Assembly: GCF_000282655.1 (NCBI RefSeq)
Contig: NZ_AKIV01000015.1
Span: 1 to 49,477, forward strand
DNA: 49,477 nucleotides
Direction: 5' to 3'
Source of the DNA: Polaromonas sp. CF318
GTDB lineage: Bacteria; Pseudomonadota; Gammaproteobacteria; Burkholderiales; Burkholderiaceae_C
In this document: one piece after another, positions 1 through 8,098 of the stretch
How the letters are laid out: each line of letters opens with the position of its first letter
How positions within the stretch are numbered: position 1 is the stretch's first letter
Program-made: the position numbers and the translations under genes
Notes under the pieces: generated by a model
Database searches by the model: none
What the model was told of the DNA's origin: nothing
What the model saw: only the letters and a program-made list of their open reading frames with translations

Positions 1-773
1 GGCGGCCGCGGAAAGCCGTAAAGGCCGGCCGCCAGGTCGAAGTAGTCGCCCATCTTGAGCTGGGTGTCGTCGCTGGCATTGCTGGCGCGCTGCGGCTTGC
101 CGCGCCACAGCGCCGCGAGGCAGGCGCGGGCCAGGTCGTCGGCGTGGATGTGATTGGTATAGACGTCGTCTTCCGCGCGCAGCACCGGCGTGCCCTTGAG
201 CAGCCGGCCGCGCGGCGTGCCGCCTTCGCGGTCGGGCGCGTAAATGCCCGGGATGCGCAGCAGGTGCACCCGGGTGCCGGTGGCCCGGCCGAACAGCCGC
301 ACATGGGCCTCGGCGTGCACGCGGCGCTGGGCGCGGGGCGTGAGGGCGTTCAGCGGCCGGGTTTCACGCACCCATTGGCCGCCGCAGTCGCCGTACACCC
401 CGCTGGTGGAGGCATAGACCAGGGAGCGCGGCAAGCCGCGCAGCCGCAGGGCGCGCAGCAGGGCCAGCGTGCGCGGGTCGCTGCGCAGCTCGGCTTTGTC
501 ATTCGGGGGCGGCGCCAGGTGCAGCACCCGGGTGGCCAGGCCCGCCAGGCGGCGCAGCGAGGCGCCGTCGTCCAGGTTGCCCCGCAGCGGCGTGATGCGG
601 CTGGCCCGCAGTTCGGGCACGCGCGCGGCCGAAGAGGTGAGCGCCATGAGCCTGGCGTTGCGCGGCAGTTGCCGGGCCGCGCGCAGGCCCACGTCGCCGC
701 AGCCGACGATCAAAATGCGCTCCCGGCGAAAACGGGAAGGCAGCGCGCCTAGGGAGTTCAGGTTTGAGGGCAA
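1..773 (-). CDS. SDR-family NAD(P)-dependent epimerase/dehydratase, C-terminus cut by window edge
   Basis: The reading frame runs off the left edge, so about 257 N-terminal codons are seen. It is an atypical extended short-chain dehydrogenase. A Rossmann dinucleotide motif GCGDVG follows a beta strand ILIV close to the N-terminus. A STSGVYGD segment sits where extended SDRs have their catalytic Ser and Tyr, and RIPGIYAPDR and YTNHIHADDLA are typical of epimerase-like SDRs. The classical YxxxK lysine is not evident, which recalls the YeeZ-type atypical SDRs. No ATG lies near the N-terminus. The chosen start is TTG at 773, and CTG at 761 is an alternative; neither has a clear ribosome site. It is divergent from the reductase at 835. 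Substrate unknown. Confidence 0.75.
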   Translation of the reverse strand, partial: MPSNLNSLGALPSRFRRERILIVGCGDVGLRAARQLPRNARLMALTSSAARVPELRASRITPLRGNLDDGASLRRLAGLATRVLHLAPPPNDKAELRSDPRTLALLRALRLRGLPRSLVYASTSGVYGDCGGQWVRETRPLNALTPRAQRRVHAEAHVRLFGRATGTRVHLLRIPGIYAPDREGGTPRGRLLKGTPVLRAEDDVYTNHIHADDLARACLAALWRGKPQRASNASDDTQLKMGDYFDLAAGLYGFPRP

Positions 774-834
774 AATTGGGGGGTTGCCGGGAAAACCGGC
801 CGAGTCGAGAACAGTTACCGCAAGGATACCGAAT

Positions 835-1887
835 ATGAGCTTTAACGTGACCGTGCAGCCCAGCGGCCGGACTTTCATCGCCCAGGTGGACGAAGCCCTG
901 CTGGCCGCCGCCATACGCCAGGGCATAGGCCTGCCCTACGGCTGCAAGGACGGCGCCTGCGGTTCCTGCAAATCCAAAAAACTCGAGGGTACGGTGACCC
1001 ACGGCGCGCACCAGGCCAAGGCCCTGTCGCCCGAGGAAGAAGCCGCCGGCTTCATCCTCACCTGCTGCGCCACCGCCCATTCCGACGTGGTCATCGAGTC
1101 GCGCCACGTGACCGACGAAAGCGCCTTCCCCGTCAAAAAGATGCCGGTGCGTGTCAACAGCCTGGCCAAGGCCTCGCACGACGTGATGGTGGTGCGCCTG
1201 CAGTTGCCGGCCAGCGACGTGTTCAAGTACCACGCCGGCCAATACGTGGAATTTTTGCTGCGCGACGGTGACCGCCGCGCCTATTCCATGGGCAACGCAC
1301 CGCACACCCAGGCCGAGAACCCGGGCGTGGAACTGCACATCCGCCACATGCCGGGCGGCAAGTTCACCGAGCATGTGTTCGGCCCCATGAAGGAAAAGGA
1401 AATCCTGCGCATCGAGGGCCCCTTCGGCAGCTTCTACCTGCGCGAAGACAGCGACAAGCCCATGGTGCTGCTGGCCTCGGGCACCGGTTTTGCGCCCATC
1501 AAGGCGCTGATCGAGCACCTGCAGTTCAAGGGCATCACGCGCCCGGCCGTGCTCTACTGGGGCGGCCGCCGCCCGGCCGACCTCTACATGGACGAGTGGG
1601 TGAAAACCAAGACCGCCGAAATGCCGAATTTGCGTTATGTGCCTGTGATTTCCAATGCCCTGCCCGAGGACAACTGGACCGGCCGCACCGGCTTTGTCCA
1701 CCAGGCTGTGCTGGAGGATTTCGCCGACCTGTCGGGCCACCAGGTGTATGCCTGCGGCGCACCCATCGTGGTGGACTCGGCCCAGGCCGCCTACACCGCC
1801 GCCGGCTTGCCGGAAGACGAGTTTTATGCAGACTCTTTTGTGACTGAAAAGGAAAAATCCCAGGCCACTGTTCCCGCGCAGGCCTGA
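835..1887 (+). CDS. 2Fe-2S ferredoxin / FAD / NAD(P)H reductase (AscD-like, CDP-6-deoxy-delta-3,4-glucoseen reductase family)
   Basis: This 350-residue protein joins an N-terminal plant-type ferredoxin domain to a ferredoxin-NADP reductase module. The ferredoxin cysteines are visible as CKDGACGSC (CX4CX2C) near residue 40 and a fourth in LTCCA. The FAD site carries RAYSMGN, the NAD(P) site GTGFAPIKALIEH, and the C-terminus has the usual YACGAPIVV. It should pass electrons from NAD(P)H through FAD to the 2Fe-2S centre and on to a partner. Such proteins are commonly annotated as CDP-6-deoxy-glucoseen reductases, but in Burkholderiales they usually lack the sugar cluster, as here, so the real partner is unknown. 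The ATG at 835 was chosen because the ferredoxin fold begins right after it; the frame is open further upstream. A strong terminator follows. Confidence 0.88.
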   Translation: MSFNVTVQPSGRTFIAQVDEALLAAAIRQGIGLPYGCKDGACGSCKSKKLEGTVTHGAHQAKALSPEEEAAGFILTCCATAHSDVVIESRHVTDESAFPVKKMPVRVNSLAKASHDVMVVRLQLPASDVFKYHAGQYVEFLLRDGDRRAYSMGNAPHTQAENPGVELHIRHMPGGKFTEHVFGPMKEKEILRIEGPFGSFYLREDSDKPMVLLASGTGFAPIKALIEHLQFKGITRPAVLYWGGRRPADLYMDEWVKTKTAEMPNLRYVPVISNALPEDNWTGRTGFVHQAVLEDFADLSGHQVYACGAPIVVDSAQAAYTAAGLPEDEFYADSFVTEKEKSQATVPAQA

Positions 1888-1935
1888 GCGGCGCCCCCAA
1901 CAAACAAGAAGAATAAAAGAAGAAGAAAAAGAAAC

Positions 1936-1967
1936 GCCCCGGCTGATGCATCAGCCGGGGCTTTTTT
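1936..1967 (+). terminator. Rho-independent terminator
   Basis: A perfect 11-bp stem (GCCCCGGCTGA with TCAGCCGGGGC) closes a TGCA loop and is followed by six T residues. It ends the reductase transcript and separates it from the convergent gene at 1993. Confidence 0.92.
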
Positions 1968-1992
1968 ATGCGCGGGCCAAGGGCGGCGAAGT

Positions 1993-2355
1993 TCAGCCGG
2001 CTTTGGCGGGCGCGACCTGCCGGTCGTGCTTCTGGCGGCGGATGGCGGCGCTGGCGCGGTTTTCTTCGTGCTTGAGTTTGCGGCGTTCGGCCTTGGTGAC
2101 CTTGCCGTCGGATTTGGCGGCCAGCTTGTCGGCTTCGATTTTGGTCTCGCGCTTATCGAGCTTGGCCGTCTCCTTGGCGGTCAGCGCGCCCGAGCTCACG
2201 CCCTGGTCAATGCGCTTTTCCTGGTTGGCCTGGCGCTGGTCGATGCGGGGCGTGGCCAGCGGGTCTTTGGGCGCCGCGGGGGCGGCGGGCGCCTGGGCAA
2301 AGGCATGGCCACCGGCAGCCAGTGCGAGGGCAGCGACAAGGGTATGAATCTTCAT
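1993..2355 (-). CDS. Small basic exported protein of unknown function
   Basis: This 120-residue protein has a clear Sec signal peptide (MKIHTLVAALALAAGGHAFA, cut after AFA). An Ala/Pro-rich linker and a highly charged Lys/Arg/Glu helix follow. The mature part holds the segments SGALTAKE and DGKVTKAE, which look like two copies of a G-x-L/V-T-x-x-E unit followed by long amphipathic helices, and it ends with RRQKHDRQ. Similar small periplasmic proteins are widespread but uncharacterised in betaproteobacteria. The ATG at 2355 was chosen for the signal peptide; the frame extends upstream without a sensible start. The promoter must lie in 2356-2522, shared with the divergent Bug receptor gene. Confidence 0.75.
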   Translation of the reverse strand: MKIHTLVAALALAAGGHAFAQAPAAPAAPKDPLATPRIDQRQANQEKRIDQGVSSGALTAKETAKLDKRETKIEADKLAAKSDGKVTKAERRKLKHEENRASAAIRRQKHDRQVAPAKAG

Positions 2356-2522
2356 GGGGTTTCCTTGAGTTTGAGGGGGGAGAAAACATGAAGCGGGCGC
2401 CTCATGAAACCCCAACGCGGCGCGGCCGCCGGGCGACCATGTCCCGCAGGTAAAGATGCTGTAAGCGCATGCGACGGAGCGGGCAAGCGCGGCACGGCTG
2501 ACTTTTTTGCAACAATAGGGCA

Positions 2523-3521
2523 ATGAATATTCGACCCCTCCCCCTCCCCTTCCTGATGGCCAAAAGCCTGGCCGTCGTTTTGATGGCCGGCGCGGCCCTG
2601 TCGCCCATCCCCGCGCTGGCCCAAGCCAAGATCATGCGCATCATCGTGCCGTACGCGGCCGGTGGCCCCATTGACGCGACCGCCCGCCTGATGGCCGAGC
2701 GCGTGAAAGACTCGCTGGGCACCGTGATCATTGAAAACAAGCCGGGCGGCGGCGGCAACATCGGCGTCGACGCGATCGCCAAGGCCCAACCCGATGGGCT
2801 CACGGTCGGCATCTCGGCGGTGGCCACGCATGCCATCAACCCCTGGCTCTATAGCAAGATGCCGTACAACGCGGCCACCGATTTCGCGCCCATCACGCAG
2901 ATGGTGCGCGTGCCCAATGTGCTGGTGATGAACGCCGACACCGCGCGGCGCCTGAACATCAACACGCTGGCCGACCTGATCAAGTACGCCAAGGCCAACC
3001 CGGCCAAGCTCAACTACGCCAGCGGCGGCAACGGCAGCGCGGGCCACCTGGCCGGCGAGATGTTCAAGGCCCAGGCCGGCATCTTCGCGCTGCACATTCC
3101 CTATAACGGCGGCAACCCGGCCCAGCTGGCACTGCTCAGCGGCCAGGTCGACTACAACTTCGACAACCTCGCCACCGCCTCGGCCAACATCAAGGCCGGC
3201 AAGCTCAAGGCCCTGGCCGTGACCACGGCCAAGCGCAGCGCCATGCTGCCCGAAGTGCCGGCGGTTGCCGAGACGCTCAAGGGTTTTGAAATCGACACCT
3301 GGTGGGGCCTGGTGGCGCCCGCGGGCACGCCCAAGGACGTGGTGGCCAAGCTCAACCAGGCCTTTGTCGCCGCACTGAACTCCCCCGAAGCCAAGACCCG
3401 CTTCGCCACGTTGATGGCCGAGCCCGTGGGCAACACGCCCGAGCAGTTCGGCGCCTTCATGAAAAGCGAACTGGCCAAGTATGAAAAAGTGGTGAAAGCC
3501 TCGGGCGCCAAGGTGGACTGA
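2523..3521 (+). CDS. Bug-family (TctC-like) tripartite tricarboxylate transporter substrate-binding protein
   Basis: This is a 332-residue periplasmic receptor of the Bug family. A signal peptide ends at ALAQA. The mature protein starts with the typical IMRIIVPYAAGGPIDATAR, in which the PxxxGG loop contacts the ligand carboxylate. Other family marks are VIIENKPGGGGNIG, the ASGGNGSAGHLAGE segment and HIPYNGG. Bug receptors usually bind carboxylated compounds and work with TctA/TctB membrane proteins. No tctAB genes are near, which is normal for the many orphan Bug receptors of this group. The ligand cannot be read from the sequence. The gene appears monocistronic and ends at a strong terminator. 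Confidence 0.92.
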   Translation: MNIRPLPLPFLMAKSLAVVLMAGAALSPIPALAQAKIMRIIVPYAAGGPIDATARLMAERVKDSLGTVIIENKPGGGGNIGVDAIAKAQPDGLTVGISAVATHAINPWLYSKMPYNAATDFAPITQMVRVPNVLVMNADTARRLNINTLADLIKYAKANPAKLNYASGGNGSAGHLAGEMFKAQAGIFALHIPYNGGNPAQLALLSGQVDYNFDNLATASANIKAGKLKALAVTTAKRSAMLPEVPAVAETLKGFEIDTWWGLVAPAGTPKDVVAKLNQAFVAALNSPEAKTRFATLMAEPVGNTPEQFGAFMKSELAKYEKVVKASGAKVD

Positions 3522-3539
3522 CCCGACGCCCATAAAAAA

Positions 3540-3570
3540 GGCCGGCCCCACGAAAGGGGCCGGCCTTTTT
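3540..3570 (+). terminator. Rho-independent terminator, probably bidirectional
   Basis: A 10-bp stem (GGCCGGCCCC with GGGGCCGGCC) closes an ACGAAA loop and is followed by TTTTT. The left arm is preceded by AAAAAA, so it can also end the convergent DUF2845 gene on the minus strand. Confidence 0.92.
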
Positions 3571-3592
3571 ATTTGTTATGCGCCGTGACGGC

Positions 3593-3979
3593 TCACCGGG
3601 TCACACGATCACCGTAGCGGATGCTTTTGAGGGAGCCCCCCTCAAACAACAGCATGGTCATGAACTGCCCGTAGCCGGGGTTGTAGGTCCATTCCTCAAC
3701 CTGCTGGCAGGTGTTGACCGTAACGTTGGTGGTGGTGCCGGAGGTGCTGGGCACCGTCGGCGTGGTGACGGGCGCGCTGGAGACGGTCTCCTGCACCGGC
3801 TTGCAGAAGCTGTCTTTCATGACGGGCTCGCCGCATTTTTGCAAAATGGTGCTCTTGGAGTTGCCGATCTGCGCAAGGTCGCCCTTGCAGCGCAGCGACT
3901 GGGCGGAGGCACCGGTGAACGCGGACGAAGCCAGGAAGGCCAGGGTCACGGCGGCGGCGCGGATAAAGATTGGATTCAT
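3593..3979 (-). CDS. DUF2845-type exported protein
   Basis: This 128-residue protein has a signal peptide (MNPIFIRAAAVTLAFLASSA, cut near GASA). Its mature part has the DUF2845 look: SLRCKGDLAQIGNSKSTILQKCGEP near the N-terminus, then EEWTYNPGYGQFMTMLLFEGG and SIRYGDRV. Three cysteines near CGEP, FCKP and NTCQQ could form disulfides. A Ser/Thr/Val-rich stretch with little sequence complexity sits between the two halves (about residues 66-88). Members are small periplasmic proteins of unknown role. The ATG at 3979 was chosen because the signal peptide starts there; the longer open frame upstream crosses a hairpin. Confidence 0.75.
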   Translation of the reverse strand: MNPIFIRAAAVTLAFLASSAFTGASAQSLRCKGDLAQIGNSKSTILQKCGEPVMKDSFCKPVQETVSSAPVTTPTVPSTSGTTTNVTVNTCQQVEEWTYNPGYGQFMTMLLFEGGSLKSIRYGDRVTR

Positions 3980-4003
3980 TTTTTGTTCCCGGAGTTCTAT
4001 AAA

Positions 4004-4022
4004 GATGCGCATGCGGCGCATC
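4004..4022 (-). repeat. Perfect hairpin upstream of the DUF2845 gene
   Basis: GATGCGC and GCGCATC flank a 5-base ATGCG loop, 25 to 43 bases upstream of the minus-strand ATG at 3979. It may lie in the leader RNA or be an operator. The remaining part of 3980-4152 holds GC-rich sequence without a gene. Confidence 0.5.
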
Positions 4023-4152
4023 CTTTGAACTTTATGCGCAAAGATTTGGCGCCGCAAGGCATTTGTGGCCCCGGGGCGGCCCGCCGGTGTTACGGCTGTA
4101 ATGCGCATCCCGCGGCGCCGTGCGGCGCGCGGGGCTGGCGCAATGCAATGGC

Positions 4153-4872
4153 TTACTCGCCGAGGTAGGCGGCGCGCACGCGCGGGTCGCTGAGCAGTTG
4201 CTTGGCGTCGCCGTTCATGGTGACGTTGCCGGACTCCATGACGTAGCCGCGGTTGGCGATGCCCAGCGCGCGGCTGGCATTTTGCTCGACCAGCAGTACC
4301 GTCACGCCGCGCGAAGAAACGTCCTTCACGACCTCGAAGATCTTGTCGACCATGATGGGCGACAAACCCATGGAGGGCTCATCGAGCAGCAGCACCTTGG
4401 GGCGGCTCATCAGCGCGCGGCCCATGGCCAGCATCTGCTGTTCGCCGCCGGACATGGTGCCGGCCAGCTGGTCCTTGCGCTCACGCAGGCGCGGGAACAG
4501 CACGAACATCTTTTCGATGTCTTCGGCGATGCCGGCCTTGTCGCTGCGGATGTAGGCGCCCATCTGCAGGTTCTCGGTAATGGTCATGCGGGTGAATACG
4601 CCGCGGCCCTCCGGCACCATGGCCAGGCCTTCCTTGACCAGGTCCCAGGCACCGCGGCCCTTGATGCTTTTGCCCAGGTATTCGATGTCGCCGTCCAGCA
4701 TCGGCAGGGTGCCGGTGATGGCTTTCATGGTGGTGGTCTTGCCGGCGCCGTTGGAGCCGATCAGCGTAACCAGTTCGCCTTCGTGGACTTCGAAGTCCAC
4801 GCCCTTGACCGCCTGGATGCCGCCGTAGGCGACTTTCAGGCCGGTCACTTTGAGGAGTGTGTTTGCTGCCAT
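4153..4872 (-). CDS. livF: Branched-chain amino acid ABC transporter ATP-binding protein LivF
   Basis: This 239-residue ABC ATPase has Walker A GSNGAGKTTTMKAITG, a signature SGGEQQMLAMGRAL, Walker B LLLDEPSMGL and the usual H-loop replaced by LVEQNA, as in LivF. It ends in VRAAYLGE, the LivF C-terminus. It pairs with LivG to drive uptake of branched-chain amino acids or related amides through LivHM. The ATG at 4872 starts MAANTLLKV; the upstream open frame is only the tail of livG read in another frame. It is the last gene of the livHMGF set, 14 bp after livG. Confidence 0.95.
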   Translation of the reverse strand: MAANTLLKVTGLKVAYGGIQAVKGVDFEVHEGELVTLIGSNGAGKTTTMKAITGTLPMLDGDIEYLGKSIKGRGAWDLVKEGLAMVPEGRGVFTRMTITENLQMGAYIRSDKAGIAEDIEKMFVLFPRLRERKDQLAGTMSGGEQQMLAMGRALMSRPKVLLLDEPSMGLSPIMVDKIFEVVKDVSSRGVTVLLVEQNASRALGIANRGYVMESGNVTMNGDAKQLLSDPRVRAAYLGE

Positions 4873-4886
4873 GTTCTTGTTTTCCT

Positions 4887-5660
4887 TCAATGACCGGTGC
4901 CGAGATAGGCGGTGATCACTTTTTCGTCTTTTTGCACCTCGGCGGGCGCGCCTTCGGCGATCTGCTTGCCGTAGTCGAGCACGGTGACGCGGTCGCACAG
5001 GCCCATGACCAGCTTGACGTCATGCTCGATCAGCAGGATGGTGCGGTTGTCCTTGCGGATACGGTCTATCAGTTCGCGCAGCTGCACTTTTTCGGTGGCG
5101 TTCATGCCGGCGGCAGGCTCGTCGAGCGCGATCAGCTGCGGATCGGTGGCCAGCGCCCGAGCGATTTCCAGGCGGCGCTGGTCGCCGTAGCTCAGCGTGC
5201 GGGCCTTGAAGTCGGCGTATTTGCCTATGCCCACGTAGTCGAGCAGTTCCTGCGACCGCTTGGCGATGGCGGCCTCCTCGTGCTTGAAGCCGGGCGTGCG
5301 GAACACCGCGCCCATGAGGCCGGATTGGGTGCGGATATGGCGACCGACCATCACGTTTTCCAGGGCCGTCATGTCGGCGAAGAGCCGGATGTTCTGGAAG
5401 GTGCGAGCGATGCCGGCCTTGGCGACTTCATGCACGGCCGTGGGCTTGTAGGCCTTGCCGGCGAGTTCAAAAGTGCCGCTGTCGGGCGTGTAAAGGCCGG
5501 TCAGCACGTTGAAGAAAGTGGTCTTGCCGGCGCCGTTCGGGCCGATCAGGCCGTAAACCTGGCCGCGCTCAATGTGGATGCCGACGTCGGAGAGGGCCTG
5601 CAAACCGCCGAAGCGCTTGGAGACACCGGAGACTTTAAGAATGGTTTCGCTCATGTCCAT
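4887..5660 (-). CDS. livG: Branched-chain amino acid ABC transporter ATP-binding protein LivG
   Basis: This 257-residue ABC ATPase carries Walker A GPNGAGKTTFFNVLTG, signature LSYGDQRRLEIARAL, Walker B LIALDEPAAGMN and the H-loop LLIEHDVKLVMGLCD. The AAGMN after Walker B and the C-terminal VITAYLGTGH are typical of LivG. It starts 5 bp after livM stops, with AAGGAG just upstream, so translation is probably coupled. MSETILK at 5654 is an alternative start two codons in. Confidence 0.95.
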   Translation of the reverse strand: MDMSETILKVSGVSKRFGGLQALSDVGIHIERGQVYGLIGPNGAGKTTFFNVLTGLYTPDSGTFELAGKAYKPTAVHEVAKAGIARTFQNIRLFADMTALENVMVGRHIRTQSGLMGAVFRTPGFKHEEAAIAKRSQELLDYVGIGKYADFKARTLSYGDQRRLEIARALATDPQLIALDEPAAGMNATEKVQLRELIDRIRKDNRTILLIEHDVKLVMGLCDRVTVLDYGKQIAEGAPAEVQKDEKVITAYLGTGH

Positions 5661-5665
5661 TCTCC

Positions 5666-6784
5666 TTAGGGGTTGATTGACTGGATGGGGTCTTTGCCGA
5701 CGACCTTGTTCAGCGACTTGCCGTGCTCGGCGGAAGGCCAGAGGCCGCGCGGTCGCATCAGCATGATGGTGATCATGGCCAGCGCAATCAGCAGCTGGCG
5801 CAGGATGGCGGAGTCGAGGCGGCCGTCGGTCATGGCCTGCAGCGGGCCGGCGACGTGGCGCAGCACTTCGGGCAGGGCGGCCAGCAGCAAGGCGCCCAGA
5901 ATGACACCAGGCAGGTGGCCTATACCGCCCAGCACCACCATGGCGACGATCATGACGGACTCCATCAGGCTGAAGGATTCGGGGGACACAAAGCCCTGGA
6001 AGGCCGCGAACATCGAGCCGGACACGCCGCCGAAGGTGGCGCCCATGCCGAAAGCCAGCAGCTTCATGTTGCGGGTGTTGATGCCCATGGCCTTGGCGGC
6101 GATTTCGTCTTCGCGGATGGCCATCCAGGCACGGCCTATACGGGAGTTTTCCAGGCGGTGGCAGATGACGACCGAGACGATCACCAGCACCAGGAACAGG
6201 TAGTAGTACATGGACACCGAGTTGACCTCGATGCCGAAAAACTCATGCGGCTTGCCCAGGTCGAAACCGAAGAACTTCATCGAGTCGATCTGGTTGATGC
6301 CCTTGGGACCGTTGGTCAGGTTGATGGGGCGGTCCAGGTTGTTCAGGAACACCCGGATGATTTCACCAAAGCCCAGCGTCACGATGGCCAGGTAGTCGCC
6401 GCGCAGCTTGAGGGTCGGGGCGCCCAGCACCACGCCGAAGAATCCGGCCAGGGCCGCTGCGGCCGGGATGATGGCCCAGATCGGCAGATGCAGCCCGTTC
6501 GGAAACTGCGCAGCGATCCAGGGGAAGGCATCGGCCAGGTGGGGCGAGCCCAGCAACGCGAACAGGTAGGCGCCGACGGCGAAGAAGGCGACATAGCCCA
6601 GGTCCAGCAGGCCGGCGTAGCCGACCACGATGTTCAGGCCCAGGGCCAGCAGCACGTAGAGCAGCGCCATGTCGACAATGCGCACCCAGGCGTTGCCGCC
6701 CTGCTGCAGGATCAGGGGCAGCACCAGCAACGCCGCCGCGACGACCAGGAAGGTCACCAGTTTTTTCGATTGTGTGGAATTCAT
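5666..6784 (-). CDS. livM: Branched-chain amino acid ABC transporter permease LivM
   Basis: This 372-residue inner-membrane permease has about ten hydrophobic segments. The family hallmark is GLNIVVGYAGLLDLGYVAFFAVGAY in the first third, followed by LRGDYLAIVTLGFGEIIR. Near the middle LENSRIGRAWMAIREDEIAA is the cytoplasmic EAA-like loop that docks to the ATPases. The ATG at 6784 (MNSTQSKK) follows an AAGGAGAATATTG ribosome site. It lies 34 bp downstream of livH. Confidence 0.95.
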   Translation of the reverse strand: MNSTQSKKLVTFLVVAAALLVLPLILQQGGNAWVRIVDMALLYVLLALGLNIVVGYAGLLDLGYVAFFAVGAYLFALLGSPHLADAFPWIAAQFPNGLHLPIWAIIPAAAALAGFFGVVLGAPTLKLRGDYLAIVTLGFGEIIRVFLNNLDRPINLTNGPKGINQIDSMKFFGFDLGKPHEFFGIEVNSVSMYYYLFLVLVIVSVVICHRLENSRIGRAWMAIREDEIAAKAMGINTRNMKLLAFGMGATFGGVSGSMFAAFQGFVSPESFSLMESVMIVAMVVLGGIGHLPGVILGALLLAALPEVLRHVAGPLQAMTDGRLDSAILRQLLIALAMITIMLMRPRGLWPSAEHGKSLNKVVGKDPIQSINP

Positions 6785-6818
6785 CAATATTCTCCTTGTG
6801 TACCGGATGGCAGGGCCT

Positions 6819-7748
6819 TCAGGCCCGGTCCGCCACACGCTCACCGAGCAAGCCGGAAGGCCGCAGCGTGAGGACAAAAATCAGCACGATAAAGGCGAAG
6901 ATGTCGGAGTACTGGCTGCCCAGCACCCCGCCGGTCAGCGGTCCGATATAACCCGCTCCGATTGATTCGATCAGGCCCAGCAGGATGCCGCCCAGCACCG
7001 CGCCACCCAGGTTGCCGATGCCGCCGAACACGGCGGCCGTGAAGGCCTTGAGGCCGGGCAAAAAGCCCATGGTGTGCTGCACCGTACCGTAGTTGGAGGC
7101 GTACATCACGCCGGCCAGCGCCGCCAGCACGGCGCCGATGATGAAGGTTGCGGAGATGACGGTGTCGGGCTTGACGCCCATGAGCGCCGCCACGCGCGGG
7201 TTCTCGGCGGTGGCCCGCATGGCGCGACCCAGCTTGGTGTAGTGCACCAGCCACATCAACACCGAGAGGGAGACGGCGGTGGCGCCCAGAATGAAGAGCT
7301 GGGTCACCGTGATGACGGCGCCGCCGACCTGGAAGGGCTCGGTGGGCAACAGGGTGGGATAGGGTTTGTAATTGGGTTTCCAGATGATCATGGCCAGTGT
7401 CTGCAGCAGCAGCGACATGCCGATGGCGGTGATCAGCGGGGCCAGCTTGGGGGAGTTTCGCAGCGGCCGGTAGGCGATTTTTTCAATCGCGAAATTGAGG
7501 GCCCCGCAGACGACAAAGGCAATCAGCAGCGATATCAGCAGGATCAGCCAGCCCGGTGTGCCCGGCATGGCGCTCTGCATCAGGCCGATAATGGTCCAAC
7601 TGGTCAGCGCCCCCACCATCAATACCTCGCCGTGCGCGAAATTGATCAGGTTGATGATGCCGTACACCATCGTGTAGCCCAGCGCGATCAGGGCATACAT
7701 GCTGCCCAGGACCAGACCGTTAATGATCTGCTGTAGCAATACTTCCAT
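6819..7748 (-). CDS. livH: Branched-chain amino acid ABC transporter permease LivH
   Basis: This 309-residue permease starts QQIINGLVLGSMYALIALG and continues with the family motif TMVYGIINLINFAHGE. The docking loop is seen in TKLGRAMRATAENPRVAALMG. It is the first gene of the livHMGF operon and has a GGGAGAG ribosome site. No substrate-binding protein is encoded within this operon. The LivK-like gene at 10113 and the divergent LysR gene at 8099 are the nearest candidates for partner and regulator. Confidence 0.95.
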   Translation of the reverse strand: MEVLLQQIINGLVLGSMYALIALGYTMVYGIINLINFAHGEVLMVGALTSWTIIGLMQSAMPGTPGWLILLISLLIAFVVCGALNFAIEKIAYRPLRNSPKLAPLITAIGMSLLLQTLAMIIWKPNYKPYPTLLPTEPFQVGGAVITVTQLFILGATAVSLSVLMWLVHYTKLGRAMRATAENPRVAALMGVKPDTVISATFIIGAVLAALAGVMYASNYGTVQHTMGFLPGLKAFTAAVFGGIGNLGGAVLGGILLGLIESIGAGYIGPLTGGVLGSQYSDIFAFIVLIFVLTLRPSGLLGERVADRA

Positions 7749-7886
7749 AACTCACTCTCCCGTGTAAATGAAATTGCCAACTCTGCTGGCGGCGCCTGCT
7801 GCCGGGATCACCGACGGCTGGCACGAGTTAACAAAAAGCCCGCCCATCAAAGCCGGTTGGCTGCTGAATGGCGAGCTAGTCCGCAA

Positions 7887-7892
7887 ATTGTA
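7887..7892 (-). promoter_or_regulatory. Candidate -10 box for livHMGF
   Basis: On the minus strand this reads TACAAT (5 of 6 to TATAAT). No good -35 lies at 16-18 bases, which would fit an activated promoter. It implies a leader of roughly 130 bases before livH. Confidence 0.35.
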
Positions 7893-8061
7893 GCCACCGG
7901 TGTTAAGCGAGAATCGGGCCAAGCGGGCGGTTTTCGCGGGGTTTACCCTTAACATTTGGTGAAACATCGATTTTTAACTTTTCATTAGTCAGTCTTATGT
8001 TGATCGCTCCTTGAAAATCAGACCTTATGCGAAGCCCACCTCGCCACCATGCGGCACCCCG

Positions 8062-8093
8062 TTGACACAGCGCAATTCGTTCATTTTTAGATT
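8062..8093 (+). promoter_or_regulatory. Candidate promoter of the LysR-type gene
   Basis: A perfect TTGACA at 8062-8067 is followed by TTTTAG or TAGATT at 8085-8093. The start point would fall at or just before the ATG at 8099, and no Shine-Dalgarno sequence is present. Confidence 0.5.
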
Positions 8094-8098
8094 ACGAC

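Larger units (their letters stand above)
7749..8098. other. Divergent intergenic region between livH and lysR
   Basis: This 350-base gap holds no convincing gene. It contains a long probable leader for livH, an AT-richer centre (about 7950-8030) suited to regulator binding, and the promoter of the LysR-type gene at its right end. The nearest open frames are short and have no coding character. A LysR-type protein made from this region commonly controls the divergent gene. Confidence 0.6.

Noticed and set aside
469..834. Upstream extension of the reductase frame
   Set aside because: The ferredoxin fold starts at the ATG at 835, and the extension is antisense to the epimerase gene.
7752..7967. 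A 71-codon minus-strand frame upstream of livH
   Set aside because: No ribosome site, no similarity or codon character, and it covers the probable promoter and leader.
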